Shown: positions 1 to 5,868, numbered from the stretch's first letter. The stretch: DNA of 6,704 bases from an uncultured Eubacteriales bacterium (GCA_900322105.1 ONYV01000061.1:1-6704); one strand, 5' to 3'. Numbers and translations are program-made. The notes: generated by a model not told the origin, from the sequence alone.

Positions 1-4
1 GTTT

Positions 5-23
5 CCTTATCGCTCCGATAAGG
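5..23 (-). repeat. Perfect hairpin downstream of dapB
   Basis: An 8-bp perfect inverted repeat (CCTTATCG at 5-12, CGATAAGG at 16-23) encloses a 3-nt loop, about 40 nt after the dapB stop. On the minus strand it is followed by AAAC rather than a T-run, so it does not look like a normal intrinsic terminator. The last bases before the window edge read AAGGAAAC, which could be part of a ribosome binding site for a further operon gene outside the window. In that case the hairpin would partly sequester that site. The hairpin is certain as sequence; its role is inferred and the missing flank decides it. Confidence 0.5.
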
Positions 24-60
24 TGTTCACCGAACCGACACGTACCATGCGCCGATCGGA

Positions 61-819
61 TCAGCCGTTTTCTTTCAACAGATCAGACATATCATACATT
101 CCTGCCGCTTTGCCTTTCAGGAACGCTGCGGCATTCAGTGCGCCGACAGCAAATACCGTCTTGGAACGTGCGCTGTGGCTGATTTTCAGTACCTCGTCCT
201 GTCCTGCAAAGATCACTTCATGCTCGCCGACAATGTTGCCGCCCCGAATGGAATGAATGCCGATCTCTTTTTTCTCACGCTTTTTGCGGTATGCGTGACG
301 GTCATATACATATTCAGCGTCCGTCTTGACCGTTGAAATAGCGTCAGCAATCATCAGCGCTGTGCCGCTGGGCGCGTCTAATTTCTGGTTGTGGTGCTGT
401 TCTACAATCTCGATATCAAAATTATCACCGAATACCGCCGCAGCTTTCTTGGCAAGCTCAATGATCAGATTGATGCCGAGCGACATATTGCCCGAATAGA
501 ACACAGGTATCTCTTTTGCTGCCGCATAGATCTTCTGCTTTTGTTCCTCGCTGTAGCCTGTTGTGCAGATCACAACGGGCATTTTTTTGTCAAGCGCATA
601 TTTCAGCATACTGTCCAGCACAGCAGGATTGGAAAAATCAACGATCACATCTGCATCACATTCCAGATGCTCAAAAGAATCGGCATAGATAAAATCCGCC
701 TGCTGCGGCGCAACAAGATCAACGCCTGCCGTGATCGTCACATCATCTCTGTTTTCCGCAGCCGCAAGAATGCTCTTTCCCATCTTGCCGCTGCATCCTG
801 TCATAATAATTTTCGTCAT
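61..819 (-). CDS. dapB: 4-hydroxy-tetrahydrodipicolinate reductase DapB
   Basis: This cytosolic enzyme reduces the product of DapA to tetrahydrodipicolinate with NAD(P)H in the diaminopimelate/lysine pathway. The 252-residue product has the usual family length. Visible landmarks are the Rossmann nucleotide loop GCSGKMG (residues 8-14), GVD (32-34) closing the second strand, VDFS (60-63), CTTG (85-88), and the catalytic signature EQHHNQKLDAPSGTA (140-154) with the His pair 142/143 and Lys146. A conserved RGG-containing segment lies near residue 194. I chose the ATG at 819: minus-strand AGAGG (829-833) lies 9 nt upstream of it, whereas it abuts the ATG at 828 with no spacer. It is the last gene of the asd-dapA-dapB unit seen here, 108 nt from dapA with no promoter evident between, so it is presumably under the lysine riboswitch. 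No anomalies are seen. Confidence 0.95.
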   Translation of the reverse strand: MTKIIMTGCSGKMGKSILAAAENRDDVTITAGVDLVAPQQADFIYADSFEHLECDADVIVDFSNPAVLDSMLKYALDKKMPVVICTTGYSEEQKQKIYAAAKEIPVFYSGNMSLGINLIIELAKKAAAVFGDNFDIEIVEQHHNQKLDAPSGTALMIADAISTVKTDAEYVYDRHAYRKKREKKEIGIHSIRGGNIVGEHEVIFAGQDEVLKISHSARSKTVFAVGALNAAAFLKGKAAGMYDMSDLLKENG

Positions 820-870
820 TTTGTTCATCCTCTATCTGACACAGGAGCAGCAAAGCATCTCTCTGAAAAC

Positions 871-924
871 AAAACGTTTTCCTGATATACAGAAGGATGC
901 CTTGCGCTCTGTGATATTGCATCC
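871..924 (-). repeat. dapA-dapB intercistronic inverted repeats
   Basis: The dapA-dapB gap contains GGATGC (895-900) paired with GCATCC (919-924) around an 18-nt loop, and a 10-bp palindrome AAAACGTTTT (871-880). Neither is followed by a T-tract on the minus strand, so termination is unlikely. They could be modest RNA stabilising or processing structures, or chance. I see no promoter and no small gene in this gap. Confidence 0.25.
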
Positions 925-927
925 GTT

Positions 928-1818
928 TTATTGAATGATACCGTACTTTTTCAGGCAATCTTTCAATGCTGCAAAGCCCTTTTCCGTCATGGGCGCCAAG
1001 GGCATACGGCAGGGTCCGCATTGGAAGCCCAGAAGATTCATTGCCGCCTTGACAGGAATGGGGTTGACATCAGAAAACAGCATATCCATCAGTTCAATGT
1101 AATACTTCTGCATTTCAAAGCTCTTTTTGAAATCACCGTTAAGCGCCAACGCCATCATCTCGTGACACTCTCTCGGGCAGATATTCGCAAACACAGAGAT
1201 CACACCCAGACCGCCCATAGAAACAATGCTGAACGCCTGACTGTCTTCGCCGCTGTAAACAGCAAGATTATCGCCGCAAAGCGCCATCGTTCTGACCAAA
1301 GCGGAGATATCGCCGTTCGCTTCTTTGGTAGCGGCAATGTTCGGATGCTTTGCAAGCTCCGCATAGGTTTCGGGCTTGATGTTGCAGCCTGTTCTGGACG
1401 GAACATTATACAGGATCATCGGGATGTGGATACGGTCGGCAATATAATTGTAATGACGGATCAGTCCGCTCTGAGAAGTTTTGTTGTAATAGGGAGTGAC
1501 GGAAAGGATCGCATCTGCGCCGAGTTCTTCCGCTTCTTTGGAAAGCTCTGCGGCAAAAAGGGTATCGTTGCTGCCCGTACCCGCAATGACAGGCACTCTT
1601 TTGGCGACCTTTTTCACGGTGTAGGCGATCACGTCACAGTGTTCTTCCTTGGACATCGTGGCGGATTCTCCTGTTGTACCGCAGGCAACAATAGCGTCTG
1701 TACCGTTATTGATCTGAAAGTCGATCAGTCTGCCGTATTCCTCATAGTTGATGCTGCCGTCCTGATTCATCGGCGTAACAATCGCAACCGCAGATCCTTT
1801 GAAAATAGGATTTGCCAT
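928..1818 (-). CDS. dapA: 4-hydroxy-tetrahydrodipicolinate synthase DapA
   Basis: This cytosolic TIM-barrel aldolase condenses pyruvate with aspartate 4-semialdehyde, the committed step towards diaminopimelate and lysine. The 296-residue product has standard length. The family catalytic set is complete and offset by four from the E. coli numbering: Thr48/Thr49 in GTTGES, Tyr111 in TPYYNK, Tyr137 in LYNVPSRTG, Arg142, and the Schiff-base lysine Lys165 in ATKEA. The ATG at 1818 is preceded by a strong AAAGGAGG at 7-nt spacing, which fixes the start. It lies 71 nt downstream of asd, its substrate-producing enzyme, and upstream of dapB, whose enzyme uses its product. No promoter or terminator is evident in the asd-dapA gap, so co-transcription from the riboswitch-controlled promoter is expected. 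Confidence 0.97.
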   Translation of the reverse strand: MANPIFKGSAVAIVTPMNQDGSINYEEYGRLIDFQINNGTDAIVACGTTGESATMSKEEHCDVIAYTVKKVAKRVPVIAGTGSNDTLFAAELSKEAEELGADAILSVTPYYNKTSQSGLIRHYNYIADRIHIPMILYNVPSRTGCNIKPETYAELAKHPNIAATKEANGDISALVRTMALCGDNLAVYSGEDSQAFSIVSMGGLGVISVFANICPRECHEMMALALNGDFKKSFEMQKYYIELMDMLFSDVNPIPVKAAMNLLGFQCGPCRMPLAPMTEKGFAALKDCLKKYGIIQ

Positions 1819-1889
1819 GAAATAACCTCCTTTGGTTTTAGTAACAATATATGTCAGTTCCTTGATTTTGGTTTCCTGCGAAAAAACGA

Positions 1890-2966
1890 TCAGATATAAT
1901 TCTCTGCGCAGAGCAGTTCAGCGAGCAGTACAGCGCCGCCTGCTGCGCCTCTGAGGGTGTTGTGTGACATACAAACGAACTTGATGGTGTACTGCGTATC
2001 TTCTCTGAGTCTGCCGATAGAAACAGCCATACCGTTTTCGAGGTTGCGTTCAGACTTGATCTGCGGTCTGTCAGGCTCTGTGAAATAGTGCAGGAACTGC
2101 TTCGGCGCGCTGGGCAGGTTCAGCTCCTGCGGCTTGCCGGAATAGGTTTCCCAATCCTTGATAATCTGCTCCATTGAGGGCTTGTTTTCAAGGTCTACGA
2201 AAACAGCGGCAGTGTGACCGTCAGAAACAGGTACACGCAGGCACTGCGCGGTAATGCTCGGAGAAGTTGCCTTGACGATCTCACCGTTTTCGATCGTACC
2301 CCAGATCTTGAGCGGCTCCTGCTCAGACTTTTCTTCTTCGCCGCCGATATACGGGATCAGGTTGTCGACCATTTCAGGCCATCTTTCAAAGGTCTTTCCT
2401 GCGCCGGAAATTGCCTGATAGGTGCAGGCAAGCACTCTTTTCACGCCGTATTTCATCAGCGGATGGATCGCAGGCACATAGCTCTGCAGTGAGCAGTTCG
2501 ACTTAACGGCAACAAAGCCTTTTTTTGTACCCAGACGCTTTCTCTGCGCTTCGATGATCTCAAGATGATTGTCATTGATCTCAGGAATGACCATCGGAAC
2601 GTCAGGTGTAAAGCGGTGCGCAGAGTTGTTGGACACAACAGGACACTCTGCCTTTGCATATGCTTCTTCCAGCGCTCTGATATCTTCTTTTTTCATATCA
2701 ACGGCGCAGAATACAAAATCTACCTGAGAAGCGATCTCTTCCACGTTCGCTGCATCCATGATGACCATATCTTCCATTGCTTTCGGCATGGGAGTTGTCA
2801 TAGCCCAGCGGCTGCCTGCGGCTTCTTTATAGGTTTTGCCTGCGGAACGTGCGGACGCTGCCAGCACCTTAACATTGAACCAGGGATGATTTTCGAGCAG
2901 CGTTGCAAAACGCTGACCTACCATTCCTGTTGCGCCGATGATACCTACGTTATACTGTTTTGCCAT
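1890..2966 (-). CDS. asd: Aspartate-semialdehyde dehydrogenase (archaeal/fungal-type branch)
   Basis: The enzyme reduces aspartyl phosphate to aspartate 4-semialdehyde with NADPH, the branch point to lysine/diaminopimelate and to threonine/methionine. The 358-aa product starts with a Rossmann loop GIIGATGMVG (8-17). The catalytic cysteine is Cys158 in KSNCSLQ, and the acid/base histidine is His251 in VSDGHTAA. The spacing of these motifs and the segments SNNSAHR (112-118) and SGAGKTFERWPE resemble the archaeal/fungal-type family rather than the classical E. coli type. Start choice: the ATG at 2966 has AAGGAGAG ending about 8 nt upstream and gives the canonical N-terminus MAKQYNVGIIG. An in-frame upstream extension to 3173 would run through the riboswitch terminator and is not believed. 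It is the first gene of the operon, with the lysine riboswitch and attenuator directly in its leader. Confidence 0.95.
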   Translation of the reverse strand: MAKQYNVGIIGATGMVGQRFATLLENHPWFNVKVLAASARSAGKTYKEAAGSRWAMTTPMPKAMEDMVIMDAANVEEIASQVDFVFCAVDMKKEDIRALEEAYAKAECPVVSNNSAHRFTPDVPMVIPEINDNHLEIIEAQRKRLGTKKGFVAVKSNCSLQSYVPAIHPLMKYGVKRVLACTYQAISGAGKTFERWPEMVDNLIPYIGGEEEKSEQEPLKIWGTIENGEIVKATSPSITAQCLRVPVSDGHTAAVFVDLENKPSMEQIIKDWETYSGKPQELNLPSAPKQFLHYFTEPDRPQIKSERNLENGMAVSIGRLREDTQYTIKFVCMSHNTLRGAAGGAVLLAELLCAENYI

Positions 2967-3033
2967 AATTTCCTCTCTCCTTAAATCAGATATGTTTACT
3001 TCACAAAGCAGAAAAGTGTTATCGAGTTTCAAC

Positions 3034-3060
3034 AAAAAAGACCGGTCGATCGAACCGGTC
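3034..3060 (-). terminator. Riboswitch-controlled intrinsic terminator in the asd leader
   Basis: On the minus strand, a 7-bp perfect stem GACCGGT/ACCGGTC (3040-3046 and 3054-3060) with a 7-nt loop is followed at once by six T residues (3034-3039). It lies 56 nt after the lysine aptamer and 67 nt before the asd start, the usual place for the expression platform of a Gram-positive L-box. An extra 7-bp hairpin (TGCTTCT 3090-3096 with AGAAGCA 3103-3109) sits between aptamer and terminator and lacks a T-tract. I could not assign the competing antiterminator pairing with certainty. Confidence 0.9.
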
Positions 3061-3115
3061 ATAAAAGCATTCATATGATACGAAAGCGGTGCTTCTATAC
3101 AGAGAAGCAAGCAGC

Positions 3116-3281
3116 GATAGCGCACCATCATAAAGCCTTTATGATGACAGTCATATACTGTTCCAGCATACACCCAAAGTCAGATTTGCCACGTCCGCTT
3201 TTCGGCGACAAAGCCATTCTACCGTCATCTCCGACCCCGGCGGTCTCCGACAGTATACACGCAGTTATCGCACCTCTATCC
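3116..3281 (-). ncRNA. Lysine riboswitch (L-box) aptamer
   Basis: The asd leader reads as a lysine riboswitch on the minus strand. P1 pairs GATAG (3276-3280) with CTATC (3116-3120). The 5' conserved core GAGGTGCG is at 3269-3276, the GCCGAA element at 3201-3206, and the 3' core ACTGTCAT at 3144-3151. The last is followed by a P5-like 9-bp hairpin (3126-3134 with 3138-3146) and then the closing GCTATCG. These elements occur in the order, and at about the overall size (roughly 166 nt), expected for the family. Lysine binding should stabilise the aptamer and favour the terminator at 3034-3060, so asd, dapA and dapB are repressed when lysine is plentiful. The call rests on conserved core strings and pairing read by eye; no covariance model was run. 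Confidence 0.92.
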
Positions 3282-3338
3282 GAAAACGATATCAATTTTC
3301 TGTTCTGTCTGTGCCAAACGACTCAGCACTTCTTCTAT

Positions 3339-3367
3339 ACTATACCATGTTACCCTACTGATGTCAA
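3339..3367 (-). promoter_or_regulatory. Sigma-A promoter of the asd-dapA-dapB operon
   Basis: On the minus strand, TTGACA (3362-3367) and TATAGT (3339-3344) are separated by exactly 17 bp. Transcription would begin near 3331-3333, about 50 nt before the riboswitch P1 helix. The -35 matches consensus fully and the -10 matches at five of six positions. Confidence 0.87.
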
Positions 3368-3434
3368 TCCTTTTTTCAAGGGAAATCTTTTGTCCCCTCT
3401 CTCTGTCTGAAAAACACAAAACGACCGCTCATAT

Positions 3435-3464
3435 CATGTACGATACAGCCATGTACGATACAGC
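3435..3464. repeat. Perfect 15-bp tandem repeat upstream of the asd promoter
   Basis: CATGTACGATACAGC occurs twice back to back (3435-3449 and 3450-3464) with no mismatch. Each unit contains an 11-bp dyad, TGTA-CGA-TACA (3437-3447 and 3452-3462), so two dyads are centred 15 bp apart. The pair lies about 70 bp upstream of the -35 box of the lysine operon and just beyond the tRNA terminator. It might be a paired protein-binding site or simply a local duplication; no regulator is identified. The rest of 3368-3507 shows nothing else that I can support. Confidence 0.75.
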
Positions 3465-3507
3465 ACCGTATCCATGCGTATCTGTTTCGTGTGAGCCGAT
3501 TTGAGAG

Positions 3508-3540
3508 AAAAAGACCCCGACATCTTTGTGTCGGAGTCTT
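3508..3540 (-). terminator. Intrinsic terminator of tRNA-Arg
   Basis: On the minus strand, AAGACTCCGACA (3529-3540) pairs over 12 bp, with one G-T pair, with TGTCGGGGTCTT (3511-3522). The loop is 6 nt, and the stem runs into a tract of five T residues (3508-3512, two of them in the stem). It starts 8 nt after the tRNA 3' end and so ends the tRNA transcript. Its first arm shares AGACTCCGAC with the tRNA anticodon arm (see findings). Confidence 0.9.
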
Positions 3541-3547
3541 ACCTACG

Positions 3548-3621
3548 CCTGCCCGGGGGGATTCGAACCCTCGATCTTCAGAGTCGGAGTCTGATGCATT
3601 ATCCAGCTATGCTACGGACAG
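3548..3621 (-). tRNA. tRNA-Arg (anticodon CCG)
   Basis: The 74-nt minus-strand sequence folds as a cloverleaf. The acceptor stem is CTGTCCG/CGGGCAG with one T-G pair. The D stem is GCAT/ATGC, the anticodon stem TCAGA/TCTGA, and the loop CTCCGAC gives anticodon CCG, which reads the Arg codon CGG. The variable loop has 5 nt and the T loop is TTCGAAT. The T stem GAGGG/CCCCC has one A-C mismatch at its second pair. The discriminator is G and CCA is not encoded (the genome reads CGT), so it must be added after transcription. The gene stands alone with its own promoter 12 bp upstream and a terminator 8 nt downstream. Isolated tRNA-Arg genes can serve as integration sites, but no integrase or attachment repeat is visible here. 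Confidence 0.93.
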
Positions 3622-3632
3622 ATAACGTAGTT

Positions 3633-3661
3633 ATTCTATCATAATTTCCCGTAAAAAACAA
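3633..3661 (-). promoter_or_regulatory. Promoter of tRNA-Arg
   Basis: On the minus strand, TTGTTT (3656-3661) and TAGAAT (3633-3638) are 17 bp apart, and TG one base before the -10 adds an extended -10 element. Transcription would start near 3626, about 5 nt before the mature tRNA. The -35 box overlaps the T-run that may serve the upstream operon as a terminator tail. Confidence 0.7.
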
Positions 3662-3716
3662 GCCCTTTTTATAAGATTCCACAGAAATCAATTTTGTCGG
3701 GGTCTTTTCAAAGGCT
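3653..3716 (-). terminator. Candidate terminator of the ligase/amidotransferase operon
   Basis: On the minus strand, AGCCTTT (3710-3716) can pair with AAAGGGCT (3661-3668). An inner imperfect stem formed by 3695-3706 and 3673-3683 sits between them, and the outer arm is followed by TTG and six T residues (3653-3658). That would place a terminator about 80 nt after the amidotransferase stop. The inner stem is better paired when read as plus-strand RNA (G-U pairs there become A-C mismatches on the minus strand), so the assignment is weak. Apart from this and the tRNA promoter, 3717-3793 holds nothing I can support. Confidence 0.35.
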
Positions 3717-3793
3717 GGCGGAGGTTCACAGGGCGGAGTCCTTTGACATCTTTGCAAGCCGACAGGCAAGACCGTTGTCCTCTGACATAGAAG

Positions 3794-4567
3794 TTATAAG
3801 TCGGCAAAAATACGGTAGAGCATTTTTGTGGCATCGGCACTTTCCAGATATTCGTTTTGATGAGGCGTTCCTTCTGTCAGTTTTCTGCCCTGAGAAAAAG
3901 CCATCAAACGGGCAAACGGAACTTCACGCCATGCTTCCTGCGTCAGCGGCGTTGTCGAAAACAGTATGCTGTCCTTGTGCGGCAGGTAATAGAGTGTGTG
4001 ACGGCAGTTTGTGTGTACAAAGAGATGAGTGCCGTCTGTGAAAAGAAGATTCAGCTTGTTGCCCTTTGCCATGTCTGTGATGAGCGTTTCGAGCAGGCTG
4101 AACGATTCTTCAAGAGTAAGACTTGCGCCTTTCTGTTTCTGAGCGGCGCTGATTTGGTCAAGAAGATACAGAAAGATGCGTTCACTGTCGGTCTGTCCCT
4201 TTTGCTCCCACAAATATCTGCGCAGCGGCGGATAATCGAAGATTGTGCCGTTGTGCATCAGCGCCCAGTGCTTTCCTGTGTTGTCACAGCCGCAAAAGGG
4301 ATGACAGTTTTCATATTCTACATTTCCGATGGTGGCATAACGGATATGCGCCATCACGACCTCTCCGCTGACCGTACATGAAAGCCGTTTTTGCAGTCTT
4401 TCACTGCTGAGCGCACACCGATCTTCTTTCATCATCCTGAATTCTCCTCCCGAAACCGTCAGCAGACCCCATCCGTGGGGGTGACGCTGACTGTGAGAAT
4501 AGAACACGCTCAGGTAGTCGTTTGCAGGATATTTCTTTGCGGAAGAAATACCGAACAGTTCGCACAA
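3794..4567 (-). CDS. Class II glutamine amidotransferase-like protein (YafJ/EgtC-like)
   Basis: The product is a 257-aa stand-alone Ntn-hydrolase-type glutaminase/amidohydrolase domain. The start is the TTG at 4567: AAAGGAGG lies about 8 nt upstream, and it yields MCELFGISS, which places the nucleophilic Cys at position 2, exposed once Met is removed. Other class II amidotransferase signatures follow in order: HPHGWGL (29-35), AHIRYAT (73-79) with the substrate-binding Arg76, NCHPF (87-91), MHNGTI (104-109) with the oxyanion-hole Asn-Gly, and GQTDSE (124-129). No synthetase, sugar-isomerase or phosphoribosyl domain is attached, which fits YafJ/EgtC-like members rather than PurF, GlmS or GltB. 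It overlaps the upstream glutamate-cysteine ligase by 58 nt in another frame, implying coupled translation. Inference: it hydrolyses a gamma-glutamyl bond in a compound made by that ligase. The fold is secure, the substrate unknown. Confidence 0.88.
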   Translation of the reverse strand: MCELFGISSAKKYPANDYLSVFYSHSQRHPHGWGLLTVSGGEFRMMKEDRCALSSERLQKRLSCTVSGEVVMAHIRYATIGNVEYENCHPFCGCDNTGKHWALMHNGTIFDYPPLRRYLWEQKGQTDSERIFLYLLDQISAAQKQKGASLTLEESFSLLETLITDMAKGNKLNLLFTDGTHLFVHTNCRHTLYYLPHKDSILFSTTPLTQEAWREVPFARLMAFSQGRKLTEGTPHQNEYLESADATKMLYRIFADL

Positions 4568-5793
4568 ACCGTTTCCCTCCTTTGGAACGCTTTGGCAAGC
4601 AGCAAGCCGCGGTTCAGGTAATCGGCAGAAAAAATGCTGCTCACGATCTCTGCATAGCTTCCGCCGTTTCTGAGCTTGGCAAGCTGAAAGTCCATCACTG
4701 CGCATTCTTTCGGAAAATACGTTTTCACAAAAAGACTCATCCGCTCCAGCACAGATCTTGCCTCATTTTTGATATCATCATTCTCAAACAGCGCCGCCTG
4801 CTTGATCTTCCCGATCGCAGCAGATTGCTTCTGCTCGTCAAATTCTTTTTCGGGCAGGCTTGCAAGATACAGCATCAGCAAATGCAGAAAGCGGATGTCC
4901 TCTTTCATGATACCTTCTCTTGTCAGCGGATTGACATCCAGCACCCTGAGTTCAATATGATTCACGCCGTTTTCTTTCAGACACGACAGACGATTCTCTC
5001 CCCTCGGCTTCAACCGCACAGGGTAATACAGCTCTGAAACAGCAGCAATCTTTTTCTGACCGATCAGCGAATTGATACTCTGAATATAGCCTGAAAAACT
5101 GCGGTAATCTAAGATCGGCACAAAGTCGTTCCAGTAACCTTCCCTGCCGCAGCGGACAGAACGGTACTGATCGTTTTGAAATCCGAACGACGGGTCGGAC
5201 ACAGGGCTTGCCGCCGTCAGATAAACCACCAGCCAAGCATATTCCGTCAGACGTGCCGAAAGGTCAAGATAGAACTGATTTTTGAACGACTGAAAGGACT
5301 CTTTACACGGTGCTTTGAGCAAATGCTCCTGATACAAAGCCTGCATCAGCTCTGATTGAAACGAGAAGTTGAAATGAATGCCCGAAAAGAGCATTTTCTT
5401 TTTGCCGTATTTTCGGGCAAGATAGGCACGGTAGTTATTTTTGTGCTGCTGTTCTTTTCCGAAAGACGCTACAGGAATCTCACCCTCACTGCAAAAAAAC
5501 GGCGGATTGGAAAAGCTCCACAGCACTTCATTTTGTTTCAGAAGTACCTCGTCCACCTGATCTTCAAGCCTGCCAAGATGTGAAAGCAGCGCATCCGCAT
5601 TATCAAACACATCGGTAATCAGCTCTGTCTGACATTCGCAAAAATCTCTGTCGATGTGTTTGTCTTCTGCAAACGGATGCGGCGTCATGGCGATCTTTCC
5701 GTTCAGCGTGGTTCTGAGCGATTCTCTTTCCAGCCCGTATTCCGCTTTCATGCTCTTTTCCCGCAGCGCTTTATCATCAAATCTGATCAGCAT
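4510..5793 (-). CDS. gshA: Glutamate-cysteine ligase, type I (GshA-like), stand-alone
   Basis: The family joins the gamma-carboxyl of glutamate to the amino group of cysteine using ATP, in the cytosol. In this 427-aa product the type I (E. coli GshA / GshF N-terminal) landmarks are EYGLERESLR (18-27), CECQTELITD (51-60) with acidic metal-site candidates Glu52/Glu56, GIHFNFSF (137-144), YLTAASPVSD (190-199), YYPVRLKP (255-262) and HIELRVLDVNPL (278-289). It is shorter than E. coli GshA (about 518 aa) and lacks the C-terminal ATP-grasp glutathione synthetase domain of GshF. The ATG at 5793 has GGAGAG 7 nt upstream. A perfect sigma-A promoter lies about 100 bp upstream, and the stop lies inside the following amidotransferase gene. 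With no gshB nearby, the end product may be gamma-glutamylcysteine or another gamma-glutamyl compound; the acceptor amine is not proven by sequence. Confidence 0.85.
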   Translation of the reverse strand: MLIRFDDKALREKSMKAEYGLERESLRTTLNGKIAMTPHPFAEDKHIDRDFCECQTELITDVFDNADALLSHLGRLEDQVDEVLLKQNEVLWSFSNPPFFCSEGEIPVASFGKEQQHKNNYRAYLARKYGKKKMLFSGIHFNFSFQSELMQALYQEHLLKAPCKESFQSFKNQFYLDLSARLTEYAWLVVYLTAASPVSDPSFGFQNDQYRSVRCGREGYWNDFVPILDYRSFSGYIQSINSLIGQKKIAAVSELYYPVRLKPRGENRLSCLKENGVNHIELRVLDVNPLTREGIMKEDIRFLHLLMLYLASLPEKEFDEQKQSAAIGKIKQAALFENDDIKNEARSVLERMSLFVKTYFPKECAVMDFQLAKLRNGGSYAEIVSSIFSADYLNRGLLLAKAFQRRETVCANCSVFLPQRNILQTTT

Positions 5794-5868
5794 ATCATCA
5801 CTCTCCGTTTTCAGTCACTCATACAGCAGTATATTTTATGCACAGAAACGTTTGTTTATCCTTTATTC

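Noticed and set aside
820..828. dapB start at ATG 828 (three extra residues)
   Set aside because: The ribosome binding site AGAGG would abut this ATG with no spacer; 819 has a 9-nt spacer. The difference is small and not fully excluded.
391..885. Plus-strand open frame opposite dapB
   Set aside because: Antisense shadow of dapB with composition typical of a reversed coding strand.
931..1899. Long plus-strand open frame opposite dapA
   Set aside because: It is the antisense of a well-supported dapA, its protein shows no recognisable family, and no suitable ribosome binding site is seen.
3090..3109. Hairpin TGCTTCT/AGAAGCA as a second terminator in the asd leader
   Set aside because: It has no T-tract on either strand; it is kept only as a structural part of the expression platform.
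2967..3173. In-frame N-terminal extension of asd to an upstream ATG at 3173
   Set aside because: The extension would be translated from the riboswitch and its terminator and has no family counterpart; the ATG at 2966 has a strong ribosome binding site and the canonical N-terminus.
3435..3464. CRISPR array
   Set aside because: Two abutting 15-bp units have no spacers and are too short for CRISPR repeats.
3548..3621. tRNA-Arg as an occupied phage or element attachment site
   Set aside because: No integrase and no direct repeat of the tRNA 3' end is visible; the nearby repeats are inverted and belong to the terminator.
4568..4705. 46-residue N-terminal extension of the class II amidotransferase to ATG 4705
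   Set aside because: It lies in the shadow of the ligase gene and would bury the catalytic Cys; the TTG at 4567 has AAAGGAGG and makes Cys residue 2.
3794..5793. Calling this an ergothioneine operon
   Set aside because: Only EgtA-like and EgtC-like activities are present; there is no histidine methyltransferase, sulfoxide synthase or lyase in the window.
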